64,000 nucleotides of DNA from Syntrophotalea acetylenica (lineage in GTDB: Bacteria > Desulfobacterota > Desulfuromonadia > Desulfuromonadales > Syntrophotaleaceae). The notes beneath the pieces were generated by a model that made no database searches, was not told the DNA's origin, and worked only from the letters and a program-made list of their open reading frames with translations. Of the stretch, positions 1 through 12,448 are shown one piece after another (within the stretch, counting starts at the first letter, position 1; every line of letters starts with the position of its first letter). The position numbers and the translations under genes were made by a program. Location: contig NZ_CP015455.1 in NCBI RefSeq assembly GCF_001888165.1, forward strand, positions 924,001-988,000, given 5' to 3'.

Positions 1-1
1 G

Positions 2-343
2 TCCTACAATGCCCATCGCGGAGCCGCGCTGTCCTTGATCCGGATTGTCGCCTCCCTCGACGAAGCACTCGCCGATTGGCGGGCCGAAGCGGGGCCTGAT
101 GCCCTGCCGGTTTTGACCGGTGCTGCTCGTGCGGACGGCATTTCTTTCGCCGAGTGCGCCGCGGTGATCGAGAAAAATCCTCTGCTGCTGGTTTTTGGTA
201 CCGGCTGGGGGCTTGCTCCGGAACTTTTTCAACGCGGATGGACGGTGCTGGAGCCGATCCGCGGACGAGGCGGATATAATCATCTGCCGGTGCGCGCCGC
301 AGCGGCGATCATGCTGGATCGACTGCTGGTGAGGCCGGCCTGA
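2..343 (+). CDS. SPOUT-type RNA methyltransferase, C-terminal part (5' end outside window)
   Basis: The frame is open from base 2, so the start lies upstream and only about 113 codons are visible. The C-terminal half carries FGTGWGLAPE followed by IRGRGGYNHLPVRAA. This matches the end of the SAM-dependent RNA methyltransferase family PF09936, whose trefoil-knot fold binds SAM through this glycine-rich region. Family members commonly sit between trmD and rplS, and rplS is indeed the next gene here. The RNA target is not known for this family. The assignment rests on motif and gene order; the missing N-terminus prevents checking the rest of the domain. Confidence 0.75.
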   Translation, partial: SYNAHRGAALSLIRIVASLDEALADWRAEAGPDALPVLTGAARADGISFAECAAVIEKNPLLLVFGTGWGLAPELFQRGWTVLEPIRGRGGYNHLPVRAAAAIMLDRLLVRPA

Positions 344-389
344 AGTATCAATCAAAAAATGCCAAGACTCGCTCTAGAGGAGGATGAAA

Positions 390-737
390 ATGAATATTAT
401 CGATTGCTTGGAAATGGAACAGATGAAGAAGAATATCCCCCCCTTCAAAGCCGGGGATACTCTCAAGGTTCACGTGAAAATCGTGGAAGGCGACAAACAG
501 CGTATCCAGGTGTTTCAGGGTGTCTGCATCAAGCGTCACAATAAAGGTCTGGGTTCGACGTTCACCGTGCGTAAAATCTCCGATGGCATGGGCGTCGAGC
601 GCGTCTTTCCGCTGCATTCGCCGACCGTGGAAAAGATCGAACTGGTGATGGTGGGTCGGGTGCGCCGCGCCAAACTGTACTATCTGCGCAAACTGCAGGG
701 CAAGGCTGCACGCATTCGCGAGAAGCGCCGCATGTAA
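390..737 (+). CDS. rplS: 50S ribosomal protein L19
   Basis: L19 lies at the 30S-50S interface of the ribosome. The 115-residue product has the family core [16 protein letters not shown] near the N-terminus, then [12 protein letters not shown] and the basic C-terminus [21 protein letters not shown]. Two in-frame ATGs lie 6 bases apart. AGAGGAGG ends immediately before the first (384), leaving no spacer, but stands 6 bases before the second (390), so 390 is preferred. The usual length is 113-120 residues. A strong intrinsic terminator follows, so this gene probably ends the upstream ribosomal/tRNA-modification transcript. Confidence 0.97.
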   Translation: MNIIDCLEMEQMKKNIPPFKAGDTLKVHVKIVEGDKQRIQVFQGVCIKRHNKGLGSTFTVRKISDGMGVERVFPLHSPTVEKIELVMVGRVRRAKLYYLRKLQGKAARIREKRRM

Positions 738-754
738 TCAGCCGTTTCGCCGAC

Positions 755-783
755 AAAAGCCCCGGATGCATGCCGGGGCTTTT
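755..783 (+). terminator. Intrinsic terminator after rplS
   Basis: A perfect 11-bp stem (AAAAGCCCCGG with CCGGGGCTTTT) closes a 7-base loop and ends in a T tract. It starts 17 bases after the rplS stop and separates it from rnhB. Confidence 0.9.
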
Positions 784-861
784 GTTTCTGATCTTTGCGC
801 CGCGGTTAACCTGCCGGGTACGCTTGGGGCCGGCCGCCGCATCTTTGGATCAGGATTGCTT

Positions 862-1491
862 ATGCTCGAGCTTTTTCCCGCCGAAGAAATATCTCCTTTG
901 CATTTCGAACGGCAGTTGCGCGGTCAGGGATTTGGCCGGATTGCCGGCATCGATGAAGCCGGCCGCGGTCCTCTGGCCGGTCCGGTGGTGGCCGCCGCCG
1001 TTATCCTGCCCGCCGAGTTCGATCTGCCCGGACTCGACGATTCAAAAAAAATTTCCGCGACGCTGCGGCAGCGGCTGTTTCCCCGAATCCGCGAGCAGGC
1101 CCTGGATTACGGTATTGGCCTGGCGCATGCCGAAGAAATCGATACCCTGAACATTCTGCAGGCCACCCTGCTCGCCATGCGACGTGCCGTCGGCCGCCTT
1201 TCCCAACCTCCCGATTATCTGCTGGTGGACGGTATTACTCCGCTGCCGGTGTCTTTGCCGCAGAAAACGCTCAAGCAGGGAGACAGCAGGTCGTTGTCCA
1301 TCGCGGCGGCTTCGGTGTTGGCGAAGGTGGTGCGCGACCGTTTGATGGTTACCTACGACGCCAGGTATCCGGCCTACGGTTTTGCCGGGCACAAGGGCTA
1401 CGGCAGCGCCGCGCATCGGGAAGCCATCGCCCGGTCGGGGCCTTGCGCCCTGCACCGGAAAACGTTTCGCGGGGTCAGGGAGTATCTATGA
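862..1491 (+). CDS. rnhB: Ribonuclease HII
   Basis: RNase HII cuts the RNA strand of RNA-DNA hybrids and starts removal of misincorporated ribonucleotides. The 209-residue product has the catalytic signature [18 protein letters not shown] near residues 29-45, then DDSKKIS, and the later [14 protein letters not shown] and GYGSAAHRE segments. The ATG at 862 is chosen because upstream in-frame starts would run into the rplS terminator and family members start shortly before the first motif. The stop overlaps the next start in an ATGA, indicating translational coupling with the YraN gene. Confidence 0.95.
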   Translation: MLELFPAEEISPLHFERQLRGQGFGRIAGIDEAGRGPLAGPVVAAAVILPAEFDLPGLDDSKKISATLRQRLFPRIREQALDYGIGLAHAEEIDTLNILQATLLAMRRAVGRLSQPPDYLLVDGITPLPVSLPQKTLKQGDSRSLSIAAASVLAKVVRDRLMVTYDARYPAYGFAGHKGYGSAAHREAIARSGPCALHRKTFRGVREYL

Positions 1492-1859
1492 CCTGCCGTC
1501 ATCTGAGCCTTGGACGCTGGGGGGAAGATGTGGCGTCGTCGTATCTTATCCGGCAGGGGATGAAAATACTGGGACGCAATGTCCGCACCCCGGTCGGTGA
1601 AATCGATATCGTTGCCCGCTGTCGGCGCACCCTCGTGTTTGTGGAAGTAAAGACCCGGCGCGGGCTTTCCCGCGGTTATCCGCAGGAGGCTGTCGGCATG
1701 GCAAAACAGCGACAGATTCTGCGTGCCGCCCAGTGGTACGTGAACGAACAGCGACTCGAAAAACTGCAGGCCCGGTTCGATGTCGTGGCGGTGCTTGGCG
1801 ATGGCGAATCGGCGCGGATTCAGCATATTGCCGCTGCTTTCGACGCGGACGGCTGGTAG
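1488..1859 (+). CDS. YraN/UPF0102 family endonuclease-like protein
   Basis: The 123-residue product belongs to UPF0102, a family with a restriction-endonuclease-like fold. The conserved core [21 protein letters not shown] (residues about 36-56) is complete and contains the E-x-D and E-V-K residues expected to bind metal. The family is usually next to rnhB, as here. Its cellular role is not settled; nuclease activity is inferred from fold and motif. The start overlaps the rnhB stop by 4 bases. Confidence 0.88.
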   Translation: MTCRHLSLGRWGEDVASSYLIRQGMKILGRNVRTPVGEIDIVARCRRTLVFVEVKTRRGLSRGYPQEAVGMAKQRQILRAAQWYVNEQRLEKLQARFDVVAVLGDGESARIQHIAAAFDADGW

Positions 1860-1957
1860 ATGATCCCGGCGAGGTCCATGCATTGCTTTTGCCTCGCCCG
1901 CCGGTTACAATGCCGGCAGCAAAATCCCTCGTAACTCGCGCGGAAGGATGAACTGTT

Positions 1958-3916
1958 ATGGATATTCGCATGGCGTCGCATGGATATGTGAGGGTGGGAG
2001 TCTGTACGCCGGCCTGCAGGGTTGCCGATGTGGCTTACAATTGCGAACAGATTCGCAATCTGGTGGCGGAAACTCCAGATTGCCGTTTTTTCGTTTTTCC
2101 CGAATTGTGTGTGACCGCCTATACCTGCGGGGATCTGTTTTTTCAACCGTTGCTGGTCGAAAAGGCACGCAGCGCCCTGCTTGAATTGGCAGCTTTTACC
2201 TCGGAACACCGGGTGACCCTGGTCGTTGGGGCGCCCATCGCTTTTCGGGGCAGGCTTTACAACTGTGCGGTTTTTCTGTCCGACGGGGAAATCCGGGGGG
2301 TGGTGCCAAAACGGTTTTTGCCCAACACCCAGGAGTTTTACGAAGAACGCTGGTTTTCTTCGGCGTCCGACCTGGAGGCGACGCACCTGGAGTGGGAAGG
2401 TCAACGCATCCCGTTCGGCGATGATCTGCTGTTTCGCGCGGGAAGCATGCCCGATTGTCTGATCGGCATCGAAATCTGCGAGGATGCCTGGGTCGCCAAC
2501 CCGCCCAGTGGCCGCCTGGCCGTTGCCGGGGCAACCCTATTGCTGAATCTTTCCGCCAGTCCGGAACTTCTCGGCAAGATGGAGTATCGTCGCGCCCTGG
2601 TGCAGGCGCAGTCGGCGCGCTGCCTGGCCGCCTATGTGTACGCTTCCTCGGGGCCGGGGGAATCCAGTACGGATCTGGTCTTTTCGGGTCATTCGCTGAT
2701 CGCGGAAAACGGCGCCATCCTGGCGGAGACCGAGCGGTTTCGGTTCGATAGTCAGATAATCGTGGCTGATCTCGATATCGAAAGGCTGGTCAACGAGCGT
2801 TTCAAAAACAACAGTTACGGCTCCTCCCGCTCCGAAGCGTCCTTCCGGGTGATCGAATTTTCCCTTGCCGACCTGACCTGCGAGCAACTGCTGCGCCCCG
2901 TGGTGGCGACGCCTTTTGTGCCGCAGGCCGTGGAGGAACGGGCCCATCGCTGCCATGAAATCTTCGCCATCCAGACCACCGGCCTGGCCAAGCGGCTGTT
3001 GCATACCGGTGCCACCCGTGCGGTTATTGGCATTTCCGGCGGACTCGATTCAACTTTGGCGCTGCTGGTTACGGTCAAGGCGTTCGACAAGCTCGGTTTC
3101 AGCCGTTCCGGTATCGAAACCGTTACCATGCCCGGCTTCGGTACCACGCAGCGCACGCGGAGCAACGCCGAGCGCCTGGCGGAGATGCTCGGCACCAGTT
3201 TGCGGGTCATTCCCATCGATGCCGCGGTGCGCCAGCATTTTGCCGATATCGGGCATGACGAGTCCGTGCATGATATTACCTATGAAAACTCCCAGGCTCG
3301 CGAACGGACCCAGATCCTGATGAATATCGCGAACCAGGTCAACGGGCTGCTCATCGGTACCGGCGATCTGTCGGAACTGGCACTGGGATGGTGCACCTAC
3401 AACGGCGATCACATGTCCATGTACGCCGTGAATACCGGTGTGCCGAAAACCCTGGTGCGTTATCTGGTGAGCTGGTGCGCCGATGCCGAATTCAGCGGTG
3501 CGATTGCGGCGATTCTGCACGATGTCTGCGATACTCCGGTTTCGCCCGAACTGCTGCCGCCCCATGAAAATGGCGAGATCAAACAGCGCACCGAAGACAA
3601 GATCGGACCCTACCTGCTGCACGACTTTTTCCTTTACCACGCCGTGCGCTTGCAGAACCGGCCCTCAAAAATCTTTTTTCTTGCCAAACAGGCTTTTGGC
3701 GGGGATTTCAGCGACCCGCAACTGCTGCACTGGCTGAAAACTTTTTATCGGCGGTTTTTTTCCCAGCAGTTCAAGCGCTCCTGTCTGCCGGACGGGCCCA
3801 AGGTCGGCAGCGTAGTGCTGTCACCGCGGGGCGACTGGCGCATGCCGAGTGATGCCAGTGCCGCATTGTGGCTCGATGATTTGCATCAGCTTGAAGGAGT
3901 TGTCGGTGAAGGGTGA
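1958..3916 (+). CDS. nadE: Glutamine-dependent NAD+ synthetase
   Basis: This enzyme amidates nicotinic acid adenine dinucleotide to NAD+ using glutamine and ATP. The 652-residue product joins an N-terminal nitrilase-type glutaminase to a C-terminal synthetase. The glutaminase triad is visible: Glu49 (FPELCVTAY), Lys118 (VVPKRFLPN) and Cys174 (EICEDAW). The ATP-pyrophosphatase P-loop SGGLDST lies at about 360-366, and [12 protein letters not shown] follows. Length and domain order fit the two-domain bacterial form that does not need free ammonia. The ATG is preceded by AAGGA at 10-11 bases. Confidence 0.95.
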   Translation: MDIRMASHGYVRVGVCTPACRVADVAYNCEQIRNLVAETPDCRFFVFPELCVTAYTCGDLFFQPLLVEKARSALLELAAFTSEHRVTLVVGAPIAFRGRLYNCAVFLSDGEIRGVVPKRFLPNTQEFYEERWFSSASDLEATHLEWEGQRIPFGDDLLFRAGSMPDCLIGIEICEDAWVANPPSGRLAVAGATLLLNLSASPELLGKMEYRRALVQAQSARCLAAYVYASSGPGESSTDLVFSGHSLIAENGAILAETERFRFDSQIIVADLDIERLVNERFKNNSYGSSRSEASFRVIEFSLADLTCEQLLRPVVATPFVPQAVEERAHRCHEIFAIQTTGLAKRLLHTGATRAVIGISGGLDSTLALLVTVKAFDKLGFSRSGIETVTMPGFGTTQRTRSNAERLAEMLGTSLRVIPIDAAVRQHFADIGHDESVHDITYENSQARERTQILMNIANQVNGLLIGTGDLSELALGWCTYNGDHMSMYAVNTGVPKTLVRYLVSWCADAEFSGAIAAILHDVCDTPVSPELLPPHENGEIKQRTEDKIGPYLLHDFFLYHAVRLQNRPSKIFFLAKQAFGGDFSDPQLLHWLKTFYRRFFSQQFKRSCLPDGPKVGSVVLSPRGDWRMPSDASAALWLDDLHQLEGVVGEG

Positions 3917-4763
3917 GACGGCAACTCCCGGAACCCTGTATCTGGTGGCGACTCCCATCGGCAACCTGGAGGATATGACCTTTCGGGCTCTGCGGGTGCT
4001 CAGGGAGGTCGATCTGGTGGCGGCCGAAGATACGCGCCACAGTCGCAAGCTGTTCAATCATTACGGCATTTCAACGCCCCTGACGTCTTATTTCGCCCAT
4101 AACGAGAGCCTCAAGGGGGAGAAAATTCTCGACCTGCTGCGACAGGGCAAGTCGGTGGCGCTGATAACCGATGCCGGCACGCCGGCCATTTCCGATCCGG
4201 GCTTTCTGCTGGTCCGGGCCTGTCGCGATCATGACCTTCCGGTGACAGCTGTGCCCGGAGCTTCGGCGGTGATCGCGGGGTTGTCGGTGTCCGGCCTGCC
4301 TACGGAACGGTTCGCCTTCGAAGGTTTTCTGCCACCCAGGACGGTGGCGCGGCGCAAATTGCTGCATGCCTTGCGGGAGGAAAAGCGTACCCTGATATTT
4401 TACGAGGCTCCCCATCGGCTGCGGGCGGCCTTGCAGGATCTGGCCGAAGCTCTGGGTGACGACCGGGAAGTTGCCGTGGTTCGTGAGTTGACCAAACTGC
4501 ACGAGGAGGTGTTCCGGGGAACCGCCGGGCAGGCCGTGGAATACTTCGGACGGGACCGCGTGCGCGGCGAAATTGTGTTGATGGTCGGCCCCGCTTCCGC
4601 ACAGGTGCCGAAGGAAACGGTGGCGGAAGCGCTGCTGCGATGGCGCAGGGACACCGATCTGCCCATGCGTCAGATCGTCAAGGAGGTCGCCCGGCAGTTC
4701 GGGCTTTCCGGCAGCGAGGTTTACAGGGAAAGCCTTACCCTGCCGGATGACGAAAACGCGTAG
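3906..4763 (+). CDS. rsmI: 16S rRNA (cytidine-1402-2'-O)-methyltransferase
   Basis: RsmI 2'-O-methylates C1402 in the 30S decoding centre using SAM. The 285-residue product opens with [21 protein letters not shown], and contains the family motifs [25 protein letters not shown] and [10 protein letters not shown]. The start is GTG at 3906, set by GAAGGAG 8 bases upstream. It overlaps the end of nadE by 11 bases, so the two genes are coupled. It converges on acyP with only 15 bases between the stops. Confidence 0.95.
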   Translation: MKGETATPGTLYLVATPIGNLEDMTFRALRVLREVDLVAAEDTRHSRKLFNHYGISTPLTSYFAHNESLKGEKILDLLRQGKSVALITDAGTPAISDPGFLLVRACRDHDLPVTAVPGASAVIAGLSVSGLPTERFAFEGFLPPRTVARRKLLHALREEKRTLIFYEAPHRLRAALQDLAEALGDDREVAVVRELTKLHEEVFRGTAGQAVEYFGRDRVRGEIVLMVGPASAQVPKETVAEALLRWRRDTDLPMRQIVKEVARQFGLSGSEVYRESLTLPDDENA

Positions 4764-4778
4764 GGACAAGGTCGCGAT

Positions 4779-7207
<2,429 letters not shown>

Positions 7208-7242
7208 TTATGGGCGAAAATTCATGATGCCGGAAGGTGCTG

Positions 7243-8484
7243 ATGCAAGACTATATTTTCTATGTGTCCGGTTTACTGCTGCTGCTGCTGTTTTCGGCTT
7301 TTTTTTCCGGATCGGAAACGGCTCTGCTGTCCCTCGACTCGCTGCGGGTCAAGTATCTTGTGCACAAGCAGCAGCGTGGCGCGCACCAGCTTGAAAGGAT
7401 ACTCAGCCGCCCCGACGATCTGCTGGGGGCCATCCTGGTTGGCAACAACCTGGTCAACATCGCTGCTTCGGTATTTGCAACCACTTTTTTCGTGCAGTTG
7501 TTCGGCGACCGTGGCGAGCTGATGACCATCCTTATTTTGACGCCGGTTCTTCTTATCGTGTCCGAGGTCTGCCCCAAGACCTTCGCGGCCCGTCATCCTG
7601 AACGGGTTTCTTTTCTGGTGCTGCGCCCCATCATGCTTGTGATGCTGGTGTTGCGTCCGGTGGTATGGCTGGTAACGGGCCTTTCCCGACTGTTGACCCT
7701 GTTTGTCAAAAGCGAGCCGAAACCCGTTATTTCCGAGGATGAAATCCGGACCCTGATAAGCGTTGGCGAGCAGAGCGGCGTGGTCGGCGAAGACAAACGG
7801 CGCATGCTGGACGGGATTTTCGATCTTTCCCAGATCAGCGTGCGGGATGTGATGATTCCGCGCACCGAAGTCGTGGCCCTGGAGGTTTCCGATTCCTTTA
7901 CCGAGGTCTTGAGCGCCGTGCAGCAGTCCAGCCATTCCCGGTTCCCGATTTACCAGGGGTCCCTGGACAATATCATCGGCATCATTCATTCCAAGGATAT
8001 CCTGCGCTATGTGCACCGGGCCGACGAATTTTCCCTGGAAAAACTGGCGCGCAAACCTTTTTTCGTGCCCGAGGCGAAGCGGATCAACACCCTGCTGCAA
8101 GCGTTTCAGCGCCGTCAGGTGCACATGGCGGTGGTGGTGGATGAGTACGGCGGCATGGAAGGCATCGTGACCCTGGAAGACGTGGTCGAGGAAATCGTCG
8201 GCGAAATCCGGGACGAATACGATATCGATGAAGACCTGATCTGCGAACTGGGATCCGGTCGTTACCTGCTCGATGGCAGTATCCCGCTGCGAGCCGTCAA
8301 TCAGCGCTTCGATCTCGGCCTGTCCGAAGAACACGCGTCGACTCTGGCCGGCTTCATGCTCGGTGAGTTGGGCACCATCCCCCATCCGGGAGACAGTTGC
8401 CAGGTGGGGGAGATCCGGTTGACCGCGCGCCAGGTTCTGGATCACCGTATCGAAGAAATCGAGCTGCAGATGCCTCCGCAATAG
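7243..8484 (+). CDS. CNNM/CBS-domain membrane protein (HlyC/CorC family)
   Basis: The 413-residue inner-membrane protein has an N-terminal CNNM (DUF21) transmembrane domain starting FYVSGLLLLLLFSAFFSGSE. A CBS pair follows with RDVMIPRTEVVAL and VVVDEYGGMEGIVTLEDVVEEIVGEI, and a CorC/HlyC domain closes the protein (ADEFSL/YDIDEDLI region onward). Relatives are linked to magnesium/cobalt efflux; the name hemolysin is historical. ATG at 7243 is chosen over the GTG 6 bases earlier because GGAAGG stands 5 bases before it. It is a single gene with its own promoter and terminator, so substrate cannot be inferred from neighbours. Confidence 0.88.
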   Translation: MQDYIFYVSGLLLLLLFSAFFSGSETALLSLDSLRVKYLVHKQQRGAHQLERILSRPDDLLGAILVGNNLVNIAASVFATTFFVQLFGDRGELMTILILTPVLLIVSEVCPKTFAARHPERVSFLVLRPIMLVMLVLRPVVWLVTGLSRLLTLFVKSEPKPVISEDEIRTLISVGEQSGVVGEDKRRMLDGIFDLSQISVRDVMIPRTEVVALEVSDSFTEVLSAVQQSSHSRFPIYQGSLDNIIGIIHSKDILRYVHRADEFSLEKLARKPFFVPEAKRINTLLQAFQRRQVHMAVVVDEYGGMEGIVTLEDVVEEIVGEIRDEYDIDEDLICELGSGRYLLDGSIPLRAVNQRFDLGLSEEHASTLAGFMLGELGTIPHPGDSCQVGEIRLTARQVLDHRIEEIELQMPPQ

Positions 8485-8513
8485 CCCGTCTACGAGCGTC
8501 TTTTGGAAGCAAC

Positions 8514-8544
8514 AAAAAAAATCCCCGGCAAGGGGATTTTTTTT
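8514..8544 (+). terminator. Intrinsic terminator before the dcw cluster
   Basis: The stem AAAAAAAATCCCC pairs with GGGGATTTTTTTT around the 5-base loop GGCAA. Runs of A and T on the two sides suit termination from either strand. Confidence 0.88.
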
Positions 8545-8588
8545 GTTTCGGCGATGCTCTAAACCCTTAAAAAATTAGAATAAACGCC

Positions 8589-8617
8589 TTGACAAGGTGG
8601 GGAGTGCTCGTTATAGT
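8589..8617 (+). promoter_or_regulatory. Sigma-70 promoter of the division/cell wall cluster, with possible MraZ boxes
   Basis: TTGACA (8589-8594) is separated by exactly 17 bases from TATAGT (8612-8617), close to perfect consensus. It predicts a transcript starting near 8624 and a 40-base leader before mraZ. GTGGGGAGTG lies inside the spacer, and two 10-base direct repeats of the type AAAGTGTTAA / ATTGTGTCAA follow the -10. They resemble the repeated boxes bound by MraZ elsewhere; autoregulation is inference. Confidence 0.75.
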
Positions 8618-8663
8618 TGGCCACAAAGTGTTAAATTGTGTCAAACCGGGCCTGGGACGTGCC

Positions 8664-9116
8664 ATGCTGTTCAAGGGTGAATTCAATAACGCCATCGATG
8701 GCAAGGGGAGGGCGAGCATTCCGGCAAGGTTCCGGGAAACGCTCGGCGCCACCTATGGCGATGACCGTCTCATGGTTACCCAGAGAGATGGCGGGCTGGC
8801 CGCCTATCCCCTGCAGGAGTGGGAAAAGGTCCTGGAAAAGGTGGAGGCGCTGCCTGCCAGTGATTTGAAGGATGCCATCAACCTGGCGTTGATCTCGCCG
8901 GCGGTGGAATGCTCCTTCGACAAGCAGGGCCGCATCCAGCTGACCAAGGCACAACGCTGTTATGCCGGTCTTGAATCGGAAATCCGGGAAATCGTGGTGG
9001 TCGGCTCCATCGACAAGATCATGATCTGGAACCGTGCCAAACACGCTGAAATGCGCAAACAGGCCGAGGAACTGCTCAAAAACGAATCGCAGACACTCAA
9101 ACATCTCGGGTTTTAG
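8664..9116 (+). CDS. mraZ: Transcriptional regulator / division protein MraZ
   Basis: MraZ is an AbrB-like DNA-binding protein that represses the division and cell wall cluster in the species studied. The 150-residue product starts MLFKGEFNNAIDGKGRASIPARFR, a typical first SpoVT/AbrB repeat, and has the second repeat around PAVECSFDKQGRIQL. ATG at 8664 gives the family N-terminus; an upstream in-frame ATG at 8589 sits on the -35 box and is rejected. It is the first gene of the operon, 3 bases before rsmH. Confidence 0.95.
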   Translation: MLFKGEFNNAIDGKGRASIPARFRETLGATYGDDRLMVTQRDGGLAAYPLQEWEKVLEKVEALPASDLKDAINLALISPAVECSFDKQGRIQLTKAQRCYAGLESEIREIVVVGSIDKIMIWNRAKHAEMRKQAEELLKNESQTLKHLGF

Positions 9117-9119
9117 GCC

Positions 9120-10064
9120 ATGGCTTCTGAGGATTTCCAACATAGTTCGGTCATGCCCAAAGAAGCGCTGGAATGTCTTGCGCCCCGGCCTGGAGAGGTG
9201 TTTGTCGATGGCACCGTCGGTGGCGGCGGGCATGCCCGCCTGATCCTTGAAGCCACGGCGCCCGACGGCCGCCTCATCGGCCTGGACCGGGACCGGGAAG
9301 CCCTCGCCGCGGCCGGTCGCGGATTGGCGACCTTTGGCGACCGGGTGCTGTTGCGTCACGGAAATTTTGCCGACATCGACCGCGTTCTGGAGGAACTCGG
9401 CGTCGATGTCGTGGATGGCATTCTGCTCGATCTCGGCGTCTCCTCCTTCCAGCTCGATACGGCAAGACGCGGATTTTCCTTTCAGACGGATGCCCCTCTC
9501 GACATGCGCATGGACACTTCCGGCGGAACGACCGCCGCCGATGCGGTCAATTTTCTGCCGCCGGAGGAACTGGCGCGGATATTCCGTGATTACGGGGAAG
9601 AACGCCATGCGCGCCGCATTGCCCGGCGCATCGAAAAGGTGCGCGCCGAGGCGCCGCTGCTCACCACCCGGGAGCTGGCCGAACTGGTGCGCGACGCGGT
9701 GCCGGGGGGGCGGGTTCCGGCGCGTATTCATCCGGCCACGCGGGTGTTTCAGGCTCTGCGCATTTACGTGAATGCCGAACTGGACAGTCTGCGGGACGGG
9801 TTGCGGCGTGCCATGGCTGTACTCAGGCCGGGTGGCAGGCTGGTGGTGATCAGTTTTCATTCTTTGGAAGATCGCATCGTCAAGCAGTTTTTTCGCGCGG
9901 CTGTGCAGACATGCACATGCCCGCCGGGGTTGCCGGTCTGTGTCTGCGGCCGCAAGCCCGAGGCGGTGTTGCTGACCCGTAAAGGGTTGCGGGCCACCGA
10001 TCTCGAGGTTGCAACCAATCCGCGCGCACGAAGTGCCGTACTCAGAGCGATTCGCCGGCTTTAG
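9120..10064 (+). CDS. rsmH: 16S rRNA (cytosine-1402-N4)-methyltransferase
   Basis: RsmH N4-methylates C1402 of 16S rRNA, the same nucleotide modified by the RsmI encoded at 3906-4763. The 314-residue product has [13 protein letters not shown], the SAM-binding [34 protein letters not shown] and the C-terminal [16 protein letters not shown]. Length and N-terminus are standard. Confidence 0.97.
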   Translation: MASEDFQHSSVMPKEALECLAPRPGEVFVDGTVGGGGHARLILEATAPDGRLIGLDRDREALAAAGRGLATFGDRVLLRHGNFADIDRVLEELGVDVVDGILLDLGVSSFQLDTARRGFSFQTDAPLDMRMDTSGGTTAADAVNFLPPEELARIFRDYGEERHARRIARRIEKVRAEAPLLTTRELAELVRDAVPGGRVPARIHPATRVFQALRIYVNAELDSLRDGLRRAMAVLRPGGRLVVISFHSLEDRIVKQFFRAAVQTCTCPPGLPVCVCGRKPEAVLLTRKGLRATDLEVATNPRARSAVLRAIRRL

Positions 10065-10111
10065 GATCCAATGTTGCCGCTATGCGGCCCTGGTATGACG
10101 GGAGGTTTGTT

Positions 10112-10435
10112 ATGTCGTTTTCCACCCAGCGCGTGCTGCCCGGAATTGTCATCGGCAGTCTTTTCAAGCGGCGTTTTTCGGTCGGGCAATTCATGGTTTT
10201 TCTGATAGCTCTGGTCGCAGCCGGCGTTTTCTATATCTGGTCCTGCAGCCAGTTCATTGAGCTGGGATATGCCATTTCCAGTTATGAAAGCCAGTTGCTC
10301 GATCTGCAGCGCGAAGAGAACTGCCTGCGACTGGAAGTCGCGACACTTAAAAACCCCGCCCATCTCGAACGCGTTGCCACCACCAGGCTGAATCTCCATT
10401 ATCCGGAACCCCGCCAGGTGATTATTGTCCGATGA
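10112..10435 (+). CDS. ftsL: Cell division protein FtsL
   Basis: The 107-residue bitopic protein has a basic N-terminal tail, one membrane segment (about VGQFMVFLIALVAAGVFYIW) and a periplasmic heptad region (LGYAISSYESQLLDLQREEN), as expected of FtsL, which forms a coiled coil with FtsB. Sequence conservation in FtsL is low, so the call depends on topology and its position between rsmH and ftsI. ATG at 10112 follows GGAGGT by 5 bases. The stop overlaps ftsI. Confidence 0.82.
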   Translation: MSFSTQRVLPGIVIGSLFKRRFSVGQFMVFLIALVAAGVFYIWSCSQFIELGYAISSYESQLLDLQREENCLRLEVATLKNPAHLERVATTRLNLHYPEPRQVIIVR

Positions 10436-12400
10436 AACTGACGCCGGAGAAAAGTTGCAAAATCCGCATTGTCCTGATGGGAGTGGGTTTTACGCTCTTT
10501 TTTCTGGCGATTGTGGGGCGCGGTTTCTGGCTGCAGGTCATCGATGCGGATGCAACTGCCGCGCGTGCCCGAAAGCAGTACAAGCGGATTGTTCCGCTGA
10601 CGCCAAAACGGGGAGGCATTTTCGATCGCAACGGCGCGGAACTGGCCCGCAGCATCAGCATCGATTCGGTTTTTGCCGAACCGTTGCGCATCGAGGATGT
10701 CGACGGCACTGTGCGAGCCCTGTCCCGGCTGCTCGGGCAGAGCTCGGGGACGTTGCGTAAAAAACTGACATCCAACCGCAGTTTCGTCTGGCTGAAGCGC
10801 AAGATGCAGCCGGAGCAGAGCGCGCGGATTCGTGGTCTGAAGCTGCCTGGCATCGCTTTTACCAAGGAACATCAGCGCTTTTATCCCAACGGGCATCTGG
10901 CCGCCCAGTTGCTCGGGTTTACCGGGCTGGATCCGCGTGGTCTGGAGGGGCTGGAACGTTTTTATGACAGTCAGCTGCAGGGCCAGGAAGGATTTCTGGT
11001 CGCTGCCAAGGACGGGCGCCGCAAAGGGATGGGCGCGAGCGACAAGGTGATCCAGGGGGCAGTGACGGCAACAGCCTCTATCTCACCGTTGATCGCAATC
11101 TTCAGTACCTGGCGGAAAAGGAGCTGGCCAAAGCCCTGCAGGAGAACAAGGCGCGGGCCGGCTGCGTCGTCATTGTCGATCCGGCCAGCGGGGATATCCT
11201 CGCCATGGCCAATCAGCCGACCTACAATCCCAATGCCTTTGGCCGGTTTCCCGCATCCAGCCGTCGAAACCGGGCCGTCTGTGATGAATTCGAACCGGGT
11301 TCGACCCTCAAGGTGTTCCTGGTTGCGGCGGCTCTGAACGAAAACCTGGTGCGGCCGGAGCAACTGATCAACTGCGAGAATGGCGCTTACCGGGTGGGGG
11401 GATGACGATTCACGATCATCACCCTCACGATATTTTGAGCGTTGCCGATGTGCTGCGGCTCAGTTCCAATATCGGCTCCGCCAAAATCGGCAAGATTCTG
11501 GAACGTCGACGCTATTTCGACTATCTGCGGAAGTTCGGGTTCGGAGACAGGACCGGCATCGATTTTCCCGGTGAGGCTACCGGTCAGTTACGCAAGCCGG
11601 AACTCTGGTTTGAAGGCGACCTGGCGGCCGTCTCCTTCGGCCAGGGCATGACCGTGACGGCGCTGCAGCTGGCCCGCGCCACTGCCGCCATCGCCAACGG
11701 CGGATTGTTGATGCACTCCGGCCTGGTCCGGCAGATCGTGAACGATCACGGCGAAGTCGTGCAACGCAACGAACCCCGGGTGTTGCGGCGAGTCGTCTCC
11801 GAGCAGGTTGCGGGGAGGATCCGCGGCCTGATGGAACTGGTCACACGCGACGGCGGTACCGGCACGCTGGCGTCGGTTCCCGGCTATCGGGTCGCGGGGA
11901 AAACCGGCACGGCGCAAAAAGTCGATCCGGTAACCGGAGGATACTCGGCGGACAAGCGGGTGGCTTCCTTTGTCGGATTTGCCCCGGTGGAGAATCCCCG
12001 CCTGGTGATCATGGTGATGGTCGATGAACCCCGTTCGCAGGTGTACGGAGGTCTTGTGGCTGCCCCGGTGTTTTCGCGCATTGCCGGTCAGGCGCTGCGC
12101 TATCTCGGGGTGCCGCCCAGCGAGGCGGAAATGGACCCGCCCCTGCCACCGGAAACCATGGAGACCAGGGAGGCCATCACCACCGGTGAAGTGCAGACAT
12201 TGCAGGTTTCCGAAAAAGGCCTGCCGGTCATGCCCCAATGTTTCGGCATGAGTTGTCGGCAGGTTCTGCAGTTCATGGATCGTCTCGGGCTCAATATCCG
12301 GATCAGGGGATCAGGGCGTGTGGTCGACCAGTTTCCGAACCCCGGAGAGACCATACGTTACGGCGACGAAGTCTGGGTAAAACTGGAGCCGCCAGCTTGA
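10432..12400 (+). CDS. ftsI: Peptidoglycan transpeptidase FtsI (PBP3) with PASTA domain; two frame breaks in this sequence
   Basis: FtsI cross-links septal peptidoglycan. As given, the frame breaks twice: after codon 208 at the G5 run 11055-11059 and at the G6 run 11396-11401. Adding one G at each run restores a continuous 656-residue protein with VIQGGSDGNSLYLTIDRNLQ and ENGAYRVGGMTIHDHH across the joins. Corrected numbering gives an N-terminal membrane anchor (about 12-32), the dimerisation domain, and the transpeptidase with Ser291-TLK, SSN near 345 and Lys491-TGT. A C-terminal PASTA domain (VVDQFPNPGETIRYGDEVWV) ends the protein, as in related delta-group FtsI. Sequence error is more likely than decay, because the gene is essential and all the rest is intact. 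Confidence 0.9.
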
Positions 12401-12448
12401 AAAATCCCTTTGACTTTTTCCTCTGAGGAAAGGAAAATCACCGTTTCC

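Noticed and set aside
7273-8481. Long antisense open frame across the CNNM/CBS gene
   Set aside because: Low-complexity histidine- and glutamine-rich translation that mirrors the real gene; no start site or homology.
10432-11337. ftsI as a pseudogene
   Set aside because: All catalytic motifs are present after adding two Gs, no other ftsI copy is in the cluster, and the gene is essential.
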